A stretch of 64,000 bases of DNA. Origin: Streptomyces sp. MUM 203J (lineage in GTDB: Bacteria; Actinomycetota; Actinomycetes; Streptomycetales; Streptomycetaceae). Made by a program: the position numbers and the translations under genes. Below are positions 49,532 through 58,196 of this stretch, piece by piece. Within the stretch, counting starts at the first letter, position 1. Each line of letters begins with the position of its first letter. The notes under the pieces are model-generated. The model had not been told where the DNA came from. It did no database searches and saw only the letters and a program-made list of their open reading frames with translations. The stretch spans positions 83,294 to 147,293 of the forward strand of contig NZ_JADWYO010000009.1 in the NCBI RefSeq assembly GCF_022414595.1. Direction: 5' to 3'.

Positions 49532-50341
49532 TCAGCCCGCCAGGACCTGCCGTTCCCCGGCGGTCACGGCGACCGGCAGGGTGTTGCCGGGCGGCGGGAA
49601 CGGACAGATGAAGTGCGCGGCGAAGGCGCACGGCGGCAGCAGTGCCCGGTTGAAGTCCACGGTCACCCCGCCGTCGGGCGCGGGTCGGCCGGGGCGCAGA
49701 AAGCGGAACCGGTAGCTGTCCTGCCCGCTGGTGGCGTCCGCGAAGACCGCCCACAGGGAGTCGTCGTCCTCCTGGACCACCTGCAGAGTGTGCCCGGTTC
49801 CCTCCAGCGTGAAGGCCAGCTCCCCGGACAGGTGCAGCCCGCGCTCCCGCCCGTCGGCGTTCTCCACCCGGATCGCGCGGACCTCCTCGTACGGGTGAAA
49901 CACGCCCGGGCGGACCCAGCGCGGGTCGTACGGGGTGACCTGGATGCCCGTGAAGAAGCGCCGCGCCGGGGTGCCGGGGTCGAAGTCCCTGACCGCCCAC
50001 TCCCCCTCGCGGTGCATCACGAAGAGCCGCCGGTCTCCGGCGGCGACCCGGGCCCCGGGGACGGGGGCGCGGTCCGCGGCGAGCCGGGTCTCTCCCGTGA
50101 AGGGTTCTCCGTCGAGCCGGATGCCGTCCTCGGGGCGGGCGGTCAGCAGGACCGCGTCGCCGTCGTCCCGCCACACCCCCGGCACGGCGGGGAGACGGCC
50201 GTCGGGGTGCTCCGGCAGCCAGTGGGTGCCGGCGAGGGAGAGCGGCCCGTGCGGGTCGGAGACCTGGCCGGTCCGCCACTCGTGCCAGCGCTTCCACTCC
50301 CGCTCCGGGCCGCTCTGCTGATGAGTACTCATACCAGACAT
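49532..50341 (-). CDS. DUF1684 domain protein
   Basis: A 269-residue soluble protein of the DUF1684 family. Recognisable parts are WKRWHEWRTGQVSDPHGPLSLAGTHWL, FFTGIQVTPYDPRWVRPG, DSLWAVFADATSGQDSYRFRFL and the conserved ending VDFNRALLPPCAFAAHFICPFPPPGNTLPVAVTAGER. The family has no established reaction. Three starts are possible (GTG 50350, ATG 50341, ATG 50332); the middle one is used. It is 21 bp after the Cys-rich DUF5685 gene on the same strand, so the two may be cotranscribed. Confidence 0.85.
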   Translation of the reverse strand: MSGMSTHQQSGPEREWKRWHEWRTGQVSDPHGPLSLAGTHWLPEHPDGRLPAVPGVWRDDGDAVLLTARPEDGIRLDGEPFTGETRLAADRAPVPGARVAAGDRRLFVMHREGEWAVRDFDPGTPARRFFTGIQVTPYDPRWVRPGVFHPYEEVRAIRVENADGRERGLHLSGELAFTLEGTGHTLQVVQEDDDSLWAVFADATSGQDSYRFRFLRPGRPAPDGGVTVDFNRALLPPCAFAAHFICPFPPPGNTLPVAVTAGERQVLAG

Positions 50342-50362
50342 GCCGGACACGGTACGACGGCG

Positions 50363-51541
50363 TCAGCAGCTACACCCGCAATCGCAGCCGCAGCCGTCGC
50401 AGGAGCAGTTCTCGCCGCAGCACTCGCACCCGTCACAGCAGTCCTCGCACCGGTCCGGCCGTCGGCACCAGCCTTCCTTGCGCTTGCCGGTGCAGGGGTC
50501 GTCGTACTCGGCGGCACAGCAGTACCGGCAGGTACAGCACAGCAGCGCGAACGCCCCGCACCCTGCCAGGAGGCCGCGCGGCGGCCGACGCGGAGTGTCC
50601 CCCCGGCCGCCGTCCGGCCCGTGCGGCATCCCGGTGTCCGGCGGCATCACCGGCAGACCCTGACGCCCGCCCCCGTGCCCGCACGTCACCGTCCCGAACG
50701 CCCGGTCCACCGACCGCCCCAGTTCGTGGGCCAGCAGCCGGTGGGCCAGCCGTCCGTCGGCGAAGCCGACGTCCCGCAGCGCGAGCCGCACCCCGTACAC
50801 GGCTTCATCGGCCAGGCGCCGCGCCTCGGGCAGGGGCGTACCGGTGGCCGCCAACGGGTTCCAGGCCCCTGCCGCCCGGTCCGCGTCCAGGTCCTCCACC
50901 GCGTCCAGCAGGTGGGCGAGCCGCCCGAAGAGCCGTCCGGCCTCCGCGAGCGGCCCCATGTGGTGCGGACTCCCCGCCAGCACCGCGGTGTGGGCGAACG
51001 CCGCCGCCGTGGCCGTCTCGGTCGGCTCGGTGACGGCGACCAGCGGCGTACCGGGCCCTGCGAGCGCCTCGACCCCGGCCTGCCGGTCCACCGCGTCCAG
51101 CAGCACGGCCGTGTCGAAGCCCAGCTCCCGTCCGGCGCGATCACCCGCACGGTCCCACCGGCGGGCCACCCGCCGTGCCGCCGCGGCCACCGGGCGGCGG
51201 GCCAGCAGCCCGTCCCGGTCGGCCACATGGTCCCGCACCTTCGCGGACGCCAGCACCAGGGAGACCGCCGCCGCGAGCCGGGCACCCTGTCCGCGGACGA
51301 CCGGCGCGGTGCGCATCGCACGCAGCGGACAGGGGCCCGCGGTACGCCGGGCGTCGGGAGTGCGCGGGACCTGAGCCTCCGTCAGGACGGAGATGACGAG
51401 CCCGTCGTAGTTGGTGGCGACCCGGGCGAACTGCCCGTGGTCCGCGCGCAGGGCCAGGCAGAGGCCGCACAGGTGGGCCGTCCACTCCGCCTTGAGGCCG
51501 TCGGTGAGCCGGTGTGCGCACGGCCTGACGATGCCGAACAA
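50363..51541 (-). CDS. DUF5685 protein with Cys-rich C-terminus
   Basis: A 392-residue protein. The N-terminal FGIVRPCAHRLTDGLKAEWTAHLCGLCLALRADHGQFARVATNYDGLVISVL is the hallmark of the DUF5685 group (annotated as regulatory proteins in streptomycetes). The middle is helical with AGRLFGRLAHLLDAVEDLDAD. The last 60 residues hold about 20 cysteines (CCTCRYCC, CEDCCDGCECCGENCSCDGCGCDCGCSC), which could bind metal clusters. It resembles terpenoid-synthase-like helical folds in its middle, but that is uncertain. Divergent from sepF across 323 bp. Confidence 0.82.
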   Translation of the reverse strand: MFGIVRPCAHRLTDGLKAEWTAHLCGLCLALRADHGQFARVATNYDGLVISVLTEAQVPRTPDARRTAGPCPLRAMRTAPVVRGQGARLAAAVSLVLASAKVRDHVADRDGLLARRPVAAAARRVARRWDRAGDRAGRELGFDTAVLLDAVDRQAGVEALAGPGTPLVAVTEPTETATAAAFAHTAVLAGSPHHMGPLAEAGRLFGRLAHLLDAVEDLDADRAAGAWNPLAATGTPLPEARRLADEAVYGVRLALRDVGFADGRLAHRLLAHELGRSVDRAFGTVTCGHGGGRQGLPVMPPDTGMPHGPDGGRGDTPRRPPRGLLAGCGAFALLCCTCRYCCAAEYDDPCTGKRKEGWCRRPDRCEDCCDGCECCGENCSCDGCGCDCGCSC

Positions 51542-51864
51542 AGGTGTCCCCCGTACCCCGCGTGTCCGCTGCTCCCCCGGCGGGCATGCTAGCCGCCGCG
51601 GGCGTTCACCCGTACGATCCCACCCTCACCCATACGGACCGAACAGTCTGAATGTCATATTTGCGTGACAAAGCGGGCCCGCATTCGGGCGCTCAGGCCC
51701 CCTACGCAGGAGGAATCCTGACGTACCGCCACATCCGCTGCACCAGTAGCGTCACGAATCGCTCGCGCGGCTCCTATCCACTTGGCGCGGAATCCGCATC
51801 ATGGACGACCATAGAGACGCGGACCACGAGTGACCGTGTTCAACCGTGTTGAAAGGAGGCGTCC
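51542..51864. other. Divergent promoter region between DUF5685 and sepF
   Basis: 323 bp with no supported gene. TTCAA-CCGTG-TTGAA (51839-51853) is a perfect inverted repeat that touches the sepF ribosome binding site AAAGGAGG (51852-51859), so a hairpin there could lower sepF translation. Upstream, GCGGGCCCGC is another short palindrome. Confidence 0.4.
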
Positions 51865-52302
51865 ATGGGATCGGTGCGCAGGGCGAGTGCATGGCTCGGA
51901 CTCGTCGAGGACAACAACGACGAGCGCTACTACGACGACGAGTACGCCGAGGGTTCGGACAGCGGCGACACCTGGGTGACCGACCCCCGTGTCCGGGTCG
52001 CCTCCGAAGCCGCACAGGAGGAGGGACGCCGGATCGCCACGGTGTCCCCGGACGGCTTTCGTGACGCACGGGCGATCGGCGAGCTGTTCCGCGACGGGGT
52101 CCCGGTCATCGTCAACCTGACGTCCATGGAGCCCGACGACGCCAAGCGGGTCGTCGACTTCGCGGCCGGGCTGACCTTCGGGCTGCGCGGCTCGATCGAG
52201 CGGGTGGCCACCCGGGTCTTCCTGCTGACGCCCGCGGACACGCGGATCATCACGGGGGAGCCCGGGGGCCGCACCGCCGACGGCTTCTTCAACCAGAGCT
52301 GA
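51865..52302 (+). CDS. sepF: SepF-family cell division protein (paralogue)
   Basis: A 145-residue SepF protein, which links FtsZ to the membrane during septation. The N-terminal amphipathic segment [14 protein letters not shown] is followed by an acidic linker ([18 protein letters not shown]). The SepF core is [74 protein letters not shown]. Streptomycetes carry several SepF proteins; this one is outside the ftsZ cluster, so it is the accessory type. A strong AAAGGAGG precedes ATG 51865. Confidence 0.93.
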   Translation: MGSVRRASAWLGLVEDNNDERYYDDEYAEGSDSGDTWVTDPRVRVASEAAQEEGRRIATVSPDGFRDARAIGELFRDGVPVIVNLTSMEPDDAKRVVDFAAGLTFGLRGSIERVATRVFLLTPADTRIITGEPGGRTADGFFNQS

Positions 52303-52359
52303 CCGGCCGGGCTCCGGCCGGGCCGACCGGAGCCCGGCGGCGCCGGGCGGCCTTCCGGA

Positions 52360-53562
52360 TCACCCCCGGAAGGCGTCGAGTCCGGTGAGCGCCTTGCCCA
52401 GCACCAGCTGGTGCATCTCGACCGTTCCCTCGTACGTGAGCACCGACTCCAGGTTCGTGGCGTGCCGCATGACGGGGTACTCCAGGGAGATCCCGTTGGC
52501 CCCGAGGATCGTCCGCGAGGTGCGGCAGATCTCGATCGCCTCCCGTACGTTGTTCAGCTTGCCGAAGCTGACCTGCTCGGGGCGCAGCCGCCCCGCGTCC
52601 ATCCGGCGCCCCAGGTGGTGGGCCAGCAGGATGCCCTTGTGCAGCTCGACCGCCATGTCCGCGAGCTTCGCCTGGGTGAGCTGGAAACCGCCGATGGGGC
52701 GGCCGAACTGCTCCCGGCTCTTCGCGTAGTCGACCGCCGCCTCGAAGCAGGAGCGCGCGGCGCCCATGGCGCCCCACACGATGCCGTACCGGGCGTGCGA
52801 GAGGCAGCTGAGCGGGCCCTTCAGCCCGGTGACTCCGGGCAGGACGGCGTCGGCGGGCAGTCGCACGTCGTCCATCACCAGCTCGCTGGTGACGCTGGCC
52901 CGCAGGGACCACTTGTGCTTGATCTCGGGGGCCGTGAAGCCCGGCGTGCCGGTGGGTACGGCGAAGCCGCGCATGCCCTCGTCGGTCTGCGCCCAGACCA
53001 CGGCCACCCCGGCCACCGAGCCGTTGGTGATCCACATCTTGCGGCCGTTGAGGACCCAGTCGGTGCCGTCCCGCTTCGCGTAGGTGCGCAGGGCTGCCGG
53101 GTCGGAGCCGATGTCGGGCTCGGTGAGGCCGAAGCAGCCGATGGTCTCGCCCGCCGCCATGGACGGAAGCCAGCGCTGCTTCTGCTCCTCGGAGCCGTAC
53201 TTCCAGATCGCGTACATGGCGAGCGAACCCTGCACGGACACCAGGGAGCGGATTCCGGAGTCGGCGGCCTCCAGCTCCAGGCAGGCGAGCCCGTACTGGA
53301 CGGCGCTCGCGCCTGCGCAGCCGTAGCCCTCCAGGGACATACCGAGCGCGCCGATGGAGCCGAGCTCGCGGGCCAGCTCGCGGATGCCGGGCAGCTCGCC
53401 GCTCTCGTACCACTCGGAGACGTGCGGCAGGACGCGGTCGGCCGCCCAGGTGCGCACGGTGTCGCGGACGGCGAGGTCCTCGGGGTCGAGCAGCTCGTCG
53501 AGGCCGAGGGGGTCGCCCGGGTCGAACGCCGGGCGTTTCGAGGGCTGGGCGGGTGCGGTCAT
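52360..53562 (-). CDS. Glutaryl-CoA dehydrogenase-like acyl-CoA dehydrogenase
   Basis: A 400-residue FAD enzyme. It has CFGLTEPDIGSDPAAL, WITNGSVAGVAVVWAQTDEG, KHKWSLRASVTSEL, REQFGRPIGGFQLTQAKLADM and a C-terminus RTILGANGISLEYPVMRHATNLESVLTYEGTVEMHQLVLG with catalytic Glu in TYEGTVE. The ANGIS..Y pattern marks the glutaryl-CoA dehydrogenase subgroup, which both oxidises and decarboxylates glutaryl-CoA; other substrates are possible. A palindrome like those before the acyl and aldehyde genes (site C, 53605) lies 43 bp upstream of ATG 53562. Confidence 0.9.
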   Translation of the reverse strand: MTAPAQPSKRPAFDPGDPLGLDELLDPEDLAVRDTVRTWAADRVLPHVSEWYESGELPGIRELARELGSIGALGMSLEGYGCAGASAVQYGLACLELEAADSGIRSLVSVQGSLAMYAIWKYGSEEQKQRWLPSMAAGETIGCFGLTEPDIGSDPAALRTYAKRDGTDWVLNGRKMWITNGSVAGVAVVWAQTDEGMRGFAVPTGTPGFTAPEIKHKWSLRASVTSELVMDDVRLPADAVLPGVTGLKGPLSCLSHARYGIVWGAMGAARSCFEAAVDYAKSREQFGRPIGGFQLTQAKLADMAVELHKGILLAHHLGRRMDAGRLRPEQVSFGKLNNVREAIEICRTSRTILGANGISLEYPVMRHATNLESVLTYEGTVEMHQLVLGKALTGLDAFRG

Positions 53563-53604
53563 GCGGGCCTCCGACGGCTGGCCAACCTGGATACGGGTGG
53601 TGTG

Positions 53605-53622
53605 AAACTACCGGTGGTAGTC
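53605..53622. promoter_or_regulatory. Operator-like palindrome (site C)
   Basis: AAACTA-CCGGTGG-TAGTC contains ACTACC-GGT-GGTAGT, a perfect inverted repeat. Arms and 7-base spacer match sites A (8988) and B (12442). It lies directly upstream of the glutaryl-CoA dehydrogenase-like gene. Confidence 0.65.
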
Positions 53623-53644
53623 ACAGCGGCGCCGACGTTACGGC

Positions 53645-55405
53645 TCAGTGTGCCGTGCGTCCAGATCCCGATGCGGCGTGCTCGGCCGGGGCGCGCCTGG
53701 CGGACATCCGTGCCTGGCACACCTCGTGCTGCCGCGCCCGCTCGTCCTCGGCGAGCCGCGGGGCCGCCTCCGGAACGCCCAGTGACACGGGGAGGGCGGT
53801 GGGCCCCCCGGCCTGCTGCGGGATGCCGTGGTCGCCCGGCGCGCCCTCGCGGCCCTCGGCCAGGTCCGCCGGAACGTCCATGACACGGGGCAGCCGCAGG
53901 GCCATGACCGCACCGGCGAGCAGCAGTCCGGCGCTGACCAGGAGCGTGACGTGCAGGCCGTGCACGAAGGCGTGCCGGGCGGCGGTGTGCAGGGCCTCGC
54001 CCGCCGCTCCGCCGAGCCGGGCGGCCACCTGGTAGGCCTCACCCAGGGAGTGCGCCGCCGCGGAGGCCGCACTCGCGGGCACCCCGGGCACTCCGCTGAG
54101 GCCGGGCGCGTACACGGCGTTCATGACGCTGCCGAGCAGGGCGATGCCCATACCGGCGCCGAGCTGGTAGGAGGTCTCACCGATCGCGGCGGCACCGCCC
54201 GCGCACTCCGCGGGGGCCTCGCTGAGCATCGACTCGTAGGCCCCGAACAGCGTGCTCTGGAGCCCGAAGCCGAGCAGCACGAACCCGGCGGTGAGCAGCA
54301 GCGGCCGGTCGTGCTGGCCCATGAGGAGGAGGAGCAGCACGGCGCCCGCGGTGAGGGTGAACCCGCCGCCGACCATGCGGCGCGGGCCGAGGCGGCTCAG
54401 CACGGCCGAGCCCGCGGCCCCGGCGGCCATCGCGGCGAAGGTCAGCGGCAGCAGGCGCAGTCCGGTCTCGACCGGGCTGAGGCCGAGCACCAGCTGGAGG
54501 TACTGGACGGCGATGAGTTCCAGCCCGACCAGTGCCAGCATGGCCAGCACGATGCAGCCGACGGCAGTGGTGAACGCGGCGCGCGAGAACATCCGCATGT
54601 CGATGAGCGGGTGCTCGCGGCGCCGCTGCCGCCGCACGAAGAGGACCAGCAGGGTCACGCCGGCGAACAGCGGGCCGAGCGTCGCGAGGCCGAGGCCCTC
54701 GGAGCCCGCGCCGAGCCGTTTGACGCCGAGGACCACGCCGAGGACACCGGCCGCCGCCATGAGTGCGCCGACGACGTCCCACGGGCCGTCGCCGCTGCCC
54801 TTCGACTCGGGCAGCAGCCAGCGGCCCGCGGGCACGATGACGGCCAGCAGCGGCAGGTTCACGATGAAGACCGAGCCCCACCAGAAGTGCTCGACCAGGA
54901 AGCCGCCGACGACCGGTCCGGTCGCGGCGCCGACGGCGGCGACGGCGGTCCAGATGCCGATCGCGGTGGCCCGCTCGCGCCGGTCGGGGAAGACCGCCCG
55001 AAGGATGGACAGCGTGGCCGGCATGATCATCGCCCCGCCGACGCCGAGCAGCGCCCGGGCGACGATCAGCACCACCTGCGTGTCGGCCATCGCGGCCATC
55101 GCGGACGCCACGCCGAACAGGGCGTAGCCGCACAGCAGGATCCGCCGCCGCCCCACCCGGTCCCCGAGCGTGCCGAACAGGATCAGCAGCGAGGCACAGA
55201 CCAGGGGGTAGGCGTCGACGATCCACAGCAGTCCGGTGGCGCTGGGCCGCAGGTCCTCGGTGACCGCGGGCACGGCGACATGGAGGACGGTCGCGTCGAG
55301 CGCGACCAGCAGCAGGCTCACACAGAGGACGACCAGGACGACCCAGCGGTTGACACCGCCGCCGGCGACACGCGGACGCGCTCCGGCCGTGGTCGTTCCC
55401 GACAT
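53645..55405 (-). CDS. DHA2 family (14-helix) MFS drug exporter
   Basis: A 586-residue transporter with 14 predicted transmembrane helices. Helix 1 is VVLVVLCVSLLLVALDATVLHVAVPAV, with the family motif LDATVLHVA. GTLGDRVGRRRILL is motif A. ALLGVGGAMIMPATLSIL and GPVVGGFLVEHFWWGSVFIVN match motifs B and C of drug/proton antiporters. A long hydrophilic tail of about 90 residues follows the last helix. It would export toxic small molecules using the proton gradient; substrate unknown. No TetR partner is adjacent. Confidence 0.92.
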   Translation of the reverse strand: MSGTTTAGARPRVAGGGVNRWVVLVVLCVSLLLVALDATVLHVAVPAVTEDLRPSATGLLWIVDAYPLVCASLLILFGTLGDRVGRRRILLCGYALFGVASAMAAMADTQVVLIVARALLGVGGAMIMPATLSILRAVFPDRRERATAIGIWTAVAAVGAATGPVVGGFLVEHFWWGSVFIVNLPLLAVIVPAGRWLLPESKGSGDGPWDVVGALMAAAGVLGVVLGVKRLGAGSEGLGLATLGPLFAGVTLLVLFVRRQRRREHPLIDMRMFSRAAFTTAVGCIVLAMLALVGLELIAVQYLQLVLGLSPVETGLRLLPLTFAAMAAGAAGSAVLSRLGPRRMVGGGFTLTAGAVLLLLLMGQHDRPLLLTAGFVLLGFGLQSTLFGAYESMLSEAPAECAGGAAAIGETSYQLGAGMGIALLGSVMNAVYAPGLSGVPGVPASAASAAAHSLGEAYQVAARLGGAAGEALHTAARHAFVHGLHVTLLVSAGLLLAGAVMALRLPRVMDVPADLAEGREGAPGDHGIPQQAGGPTALPVSLGVPEAAPRLAEDERARQHEVCQARMSARRAPAEHAASGSGRTAH

Positions 55406-55847
55406 GTACGTACCTCCCGTGGATCTCTCGCGCTCGGCGGGCGCCGCCGCCGGGGAGGGGACGTCCCTCGGGGCTGCCCGGCATCGACTGCGAGCGAACC
55501 GTCAGCCTACGTGACGTGCGACGCGGGATGGGTGGCCGATCTCTCACCGGGACACGCGGACAGGTGTGGCGTACGCCACGCGTGGGCCGCCCGGTACGTG
55601 AGGGACGCCCGGGCCCGCAGCGCCGGGGCGCGGGGGTGAATTCCACGGCGCACACCCGGCGCACACATTTCGCGGACCCGGCGAAGAACGCATGGACGCA
55701 GCCCTTACGGCATTAGGAAGCACAGTCGAAAGGTTTTATGGATAAGCATCGGATAAACAGGCGCCGAGACCCACTCCACATCACATCGTCATCACAAAGA
55801 GACCTGATCGACCGGGTCGGACACTCACTCCCTGTAACGTCGATTGG
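55406..55847. other. Divergent intergenic region
   Basis: 442 bp between the DHA2 exporter and the PAP2 gene. No coding frame is supported. A stretch near 55700-55790 is richer in A and T and likely holds the PAP2 promoter. I saw no strong operator. Confidence 0.4.
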
Positions 55848-56858
55848 GTGCGTACCGACATCTTTGCCCGGCTCGACCGGGAGCCGGAACCGCCGAAGAT
55901 TGAGATCCCGCGGATGAGCCGCACCCGTCTCGCCCTCTTCGGCGGGACGGCCGTGTTCTATGCCGCCATCGTCGCGGCCGTTCTGGCCTCGACCTGGCTG
56001 GTGCTCGTCGACTGGAAGGTCATGCTGTTCCGGCCCTACCAGCAGTGGCCGGAGCTGCACGCTCCGCTGGACTACTTCGTGGTGCTCGGCCAGCGCGGTC
56101 CGACGTCCCTGATGGTGGCGGGCTGGCTCGGCTGGCGGTCCTACCGCCAGCACACCCTGCGTCCGCTGCTGGTCCTGGCCATAGCACTGCTGCTGCTGAA
56201 CGTGACGGTCGGCTCCGTCAAACTGGGCCTCGGCCGTCTCGGCCCTCACTACGCGACACAGATCGGCTCGGCCGAGATGTTCGCGGGCGGGGATATATTT
56301 CCGTCGGGACACACCGCCAACGCCGTCGTGACCTGGGGCATTCTCTCCTATCTGGCCACGACGCCGGTCGCCCGCCGCTGGCTGTCGGCGCTGTCCGCCG
56401 TGGTGGCGCTGGGGGTCGGTCTCACCACCGTCTACCTCGGTACGCACTGGCTGAGCGATGTCCTGCTGGGCTGGGCGGCGGGGCTGCTCGTCCTGCTGGC
56501 GCTGCCGTGGTGCGAGCCTCTGCTGGCCCGCGCCGAGGCGAAGCTGCTGAGTGCCCGCGACCGGATCCGGGCACGCCGCCGGGCCCGGGTTCTGGCGCCC
56601 CTGCCGGCCACGCCGGTGCTCGCCCGCGATTGCCGGGCCGTGCCGGTGGGGCCGCTGCCCGCCGTACAGCGGCAGCAGCAGCCGGCGGCGCCCACGTCAC
56701 CCGCTCCCGCGGCGCCCGCGACCGCTCCCGCGGCGGCGAGCATCCGCACGACACTCTCGCAGCCGCGCACCCATGCCGCCCTGCGCTCCGAACGGGCGCC
56801 CGTGAGCCCCGGGGGCAGTCGCCGCCCGCCCCGGTCGCGGCCGATCACGAGCGGCTGA
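55848..56858 (+). CDS. PAP2 superfamily membrane phosphatase
   Basis: A 336-residue phosphatidic acid phosphatase type 2 protein. Helices lie at about residues 27-50, 75-95, 103-125 and 158-225. The phosphatase motifs are KLGLGRLGPH (first), DIFPSGHTANA (second, with catalytic His) and VYLGTHWLSDVLLG (third). The first motif lacks the exact RP pair, having RLGP. A Pro/Arg/Ala-rich cytoplasmic tail of about 100 residues is unusual in length. It dephosphorylates a lipid phosphate or undecaprenyl pyrophosphate. GTG start at 55848. Confidence 0.9.
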   Translation: MRTDIFARLDREPEPPKIEIPRMSRTRLALFGGTAVFYAAIVAAVLASTWLVLVDWKVMLFRPYQQWPELHAPLDYFVVLGQRGPTSLMVAGWLGWRSYRQHTLRPLLVLAIALLLLNVTVGSVKLGLGRLGPHYATQIGSAEMFAGGDIFPSGHTANAVVTWGILSYLATTPVARRWLSALSAVVALGVGLTTVYLGTHWLSDVLLGWAAGLLVLLALPWCEPLLARAEAKLLSARDRIRARRRARVLAPLPATPVLARDCRAVPVGPLPAVQRQQQPAAPTSPAPAAPATAPAAASIRTTLSQPRTHAALRSERAPVSPGGSRRPPRSRPITSG

Positions 56859-56932
56859 AGCGGGCGGAGCCACCGCAATGCGCCGGGGCGCGGCCGGATT
56901 CCGGCCGCGCCCCGGCGCTTCCCGTGACGCGG

Positions 56933-57142
56933 TCAGCCCGGCCAGCAGCGGACGACGGTGCCGTCGCGCACCTCGAAGTTGATCCGGCCCGCCAGGTACT
57001 CCAGCGTGATGATGCTGCCGGGCGGCAGCGCCCGGACGGTCGTCCAGCCCCGGGCGCGGGCACGCCGCCCGGCCTCGTGCTCGTCGAGCCCGACATACGT
57101 GTCGGGTGCGTCCTCGGGCTGTTCCGGCGGCAGGGATCCCAT
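56933..57142 (-). CDS. I78-family peptidase inhibitor-like small protein
   Basis: A 69-residue cytoplasmic protein from ATG 57142; an ATG at 57160 is also possible. After a short acidic start (SLPPEQPEDAPDTYVGLDEHEAGRRARARGWTTVRALPPG) it has the I78 pattern: ITLEYLAGRINFEVRDGTVVRCWPG. The family includes elastase and chymotrypsin inhibitors related to the potato-inhibitor I fold. It may protect the cell from its own secreted proteases such as the two streptogrisins in this window (inference). Confidence 0.82.
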   Translation of the reverse strand: MGSLPPEQPEDAPDTYVGLDEHEAGRRARARGWTTVRALPPGSIITLEYLAGRINFEVRDGTVVRCWPG

Positions 57143-57395
57143 GCCCTTCACCGTACGCATCCGTACACCAGTACCGCCATCCCCCGGCGGGGGCCGTGTC
57201 ACATCTGTGTCACAAAGGAACGCGGCCGTGGGAGCGGAAAATAACGGCGTCCCCCAAGGGGTCACGAAGGCGCGCGAAGCATTCATTCGGAGAACCCCGG
57301 AAATTCGCCCGTACGGATTCAACCGTATGCTTTCGAGCATGTACGGGGCGCACCTTCCCGCACCATTCCCACATATCCGGAACCGTTTCTTCAGG

Positions 57396-58196
57396 TCACG
57401 GCCGGACGCGGACGCACAGGTCGTTGTCGGCGGTGTAACAGGGGGCCGCGCGGTAGCCGTCGCCCTGGTGCTCGGGGTACACGAAGACGTTCTTGCGGTC
57501 CCAGATGTCGTCGAGGATCCGGGCCACGCGGACGGCGGGGGCACCCTGCTCGGGACGCAGCCAGAGCTGCCAGAGCCGCTCTCTCCCGACGGTGCCGGAG
57601 GCGAGCGGCCCGTACGGGACGGTGAACGCGAAGGTGCCGCCCTCGCCGGACGCCTCGTCCCCTCCCCCGCCCTCGACGGGCAGCTCGTGGACCTTCCCCG
57701 CGTGCCGTGCCTCCGCCACCGCACCGGGCCCGAGCCGCGCCCCGTACAGCGTCCCTGTCACCCGGCAGTCGGCGGTCCCGAAGGAGAGGTCCCCGGCCTC
57801 GGCGTGCGGGGCGCGCACCCAGATGCGGACGGCGAGCCGCCCGTCGGCGGTGGGGTACGGGATGCGGGTGGCGACGGGGGCGCTCGGCCCGTGGACCCGG
57901 CCGACGAGGGCCCTGACGTCCCGGATGCCGGGTTCGACGGCGTGCTTCCCGATGTAGGCGTCCCAGCGGCCCTCGGCCAGCTCGACGGTGCTGGGCAGCA
58001 CGGCCCGGGAATGGCCCTCTCCGGCGGGGGTGAGCGGCAGCCGGGTCTCCACCACCGGGTCGGAGCCGCGCAGCCGCAGGACGAGGACGGGTTCGGTGAC
58101 GTCGGCGTCCACGACGTCGAAGGTGATGCCGCCGGCGGAGTCCGCGACGCAGTCGGCGCGTGGAGCGATGCGGCGGGCGCCCGTGGGCTCGGTCAT
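57396..58196 (-). CDS. Conserved-looking protein coupled to a glycosyltransferase
   Basis: A 266-residue protein with no domain I can name. It is beta-rich: repeated strands such as ITFDVVDADVTEPVLVLRLRGS, VETRLPLTPAGEGHSRAVLPSTVELAEGRWDAYIG and RLAVRIWVRAPHAEAGDL suggest two Ig-like or carbohydrate-associated folds. The ending DIWDRKNVFVYPEHQGDGYRAAPCYTADNDLCVRVRP is distinctive. Its ATG overlaps the upstream glycosyltransferase stop (ATGA), so it probably works with it on the same glycan or natural product. Confidence 0.7.
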   Translation of the reverse strand: MTEPTGARRIAPRADCVADSAGGITFDVVDADVTEPVLVLRLRGSDPVVETRLPLTPAGEGHSRAVLPSTVELAEGRWDAYIGKHAVEPGIRDVRALVGRVHGPSAPVATRIPYPTADGRLAVRIWVRAPHAEAGDLSFGTADCRVTGTLYGARLGPGAVAEARHAGKVHELPVEGGGGDEASGEGGTFAFTVPYGPLASGTVGRERLWQLWLRPEQGAPAVRVARILDDIWDRKNVFVYPEHQGDGYRAAPCYTADNDLCVRVRP

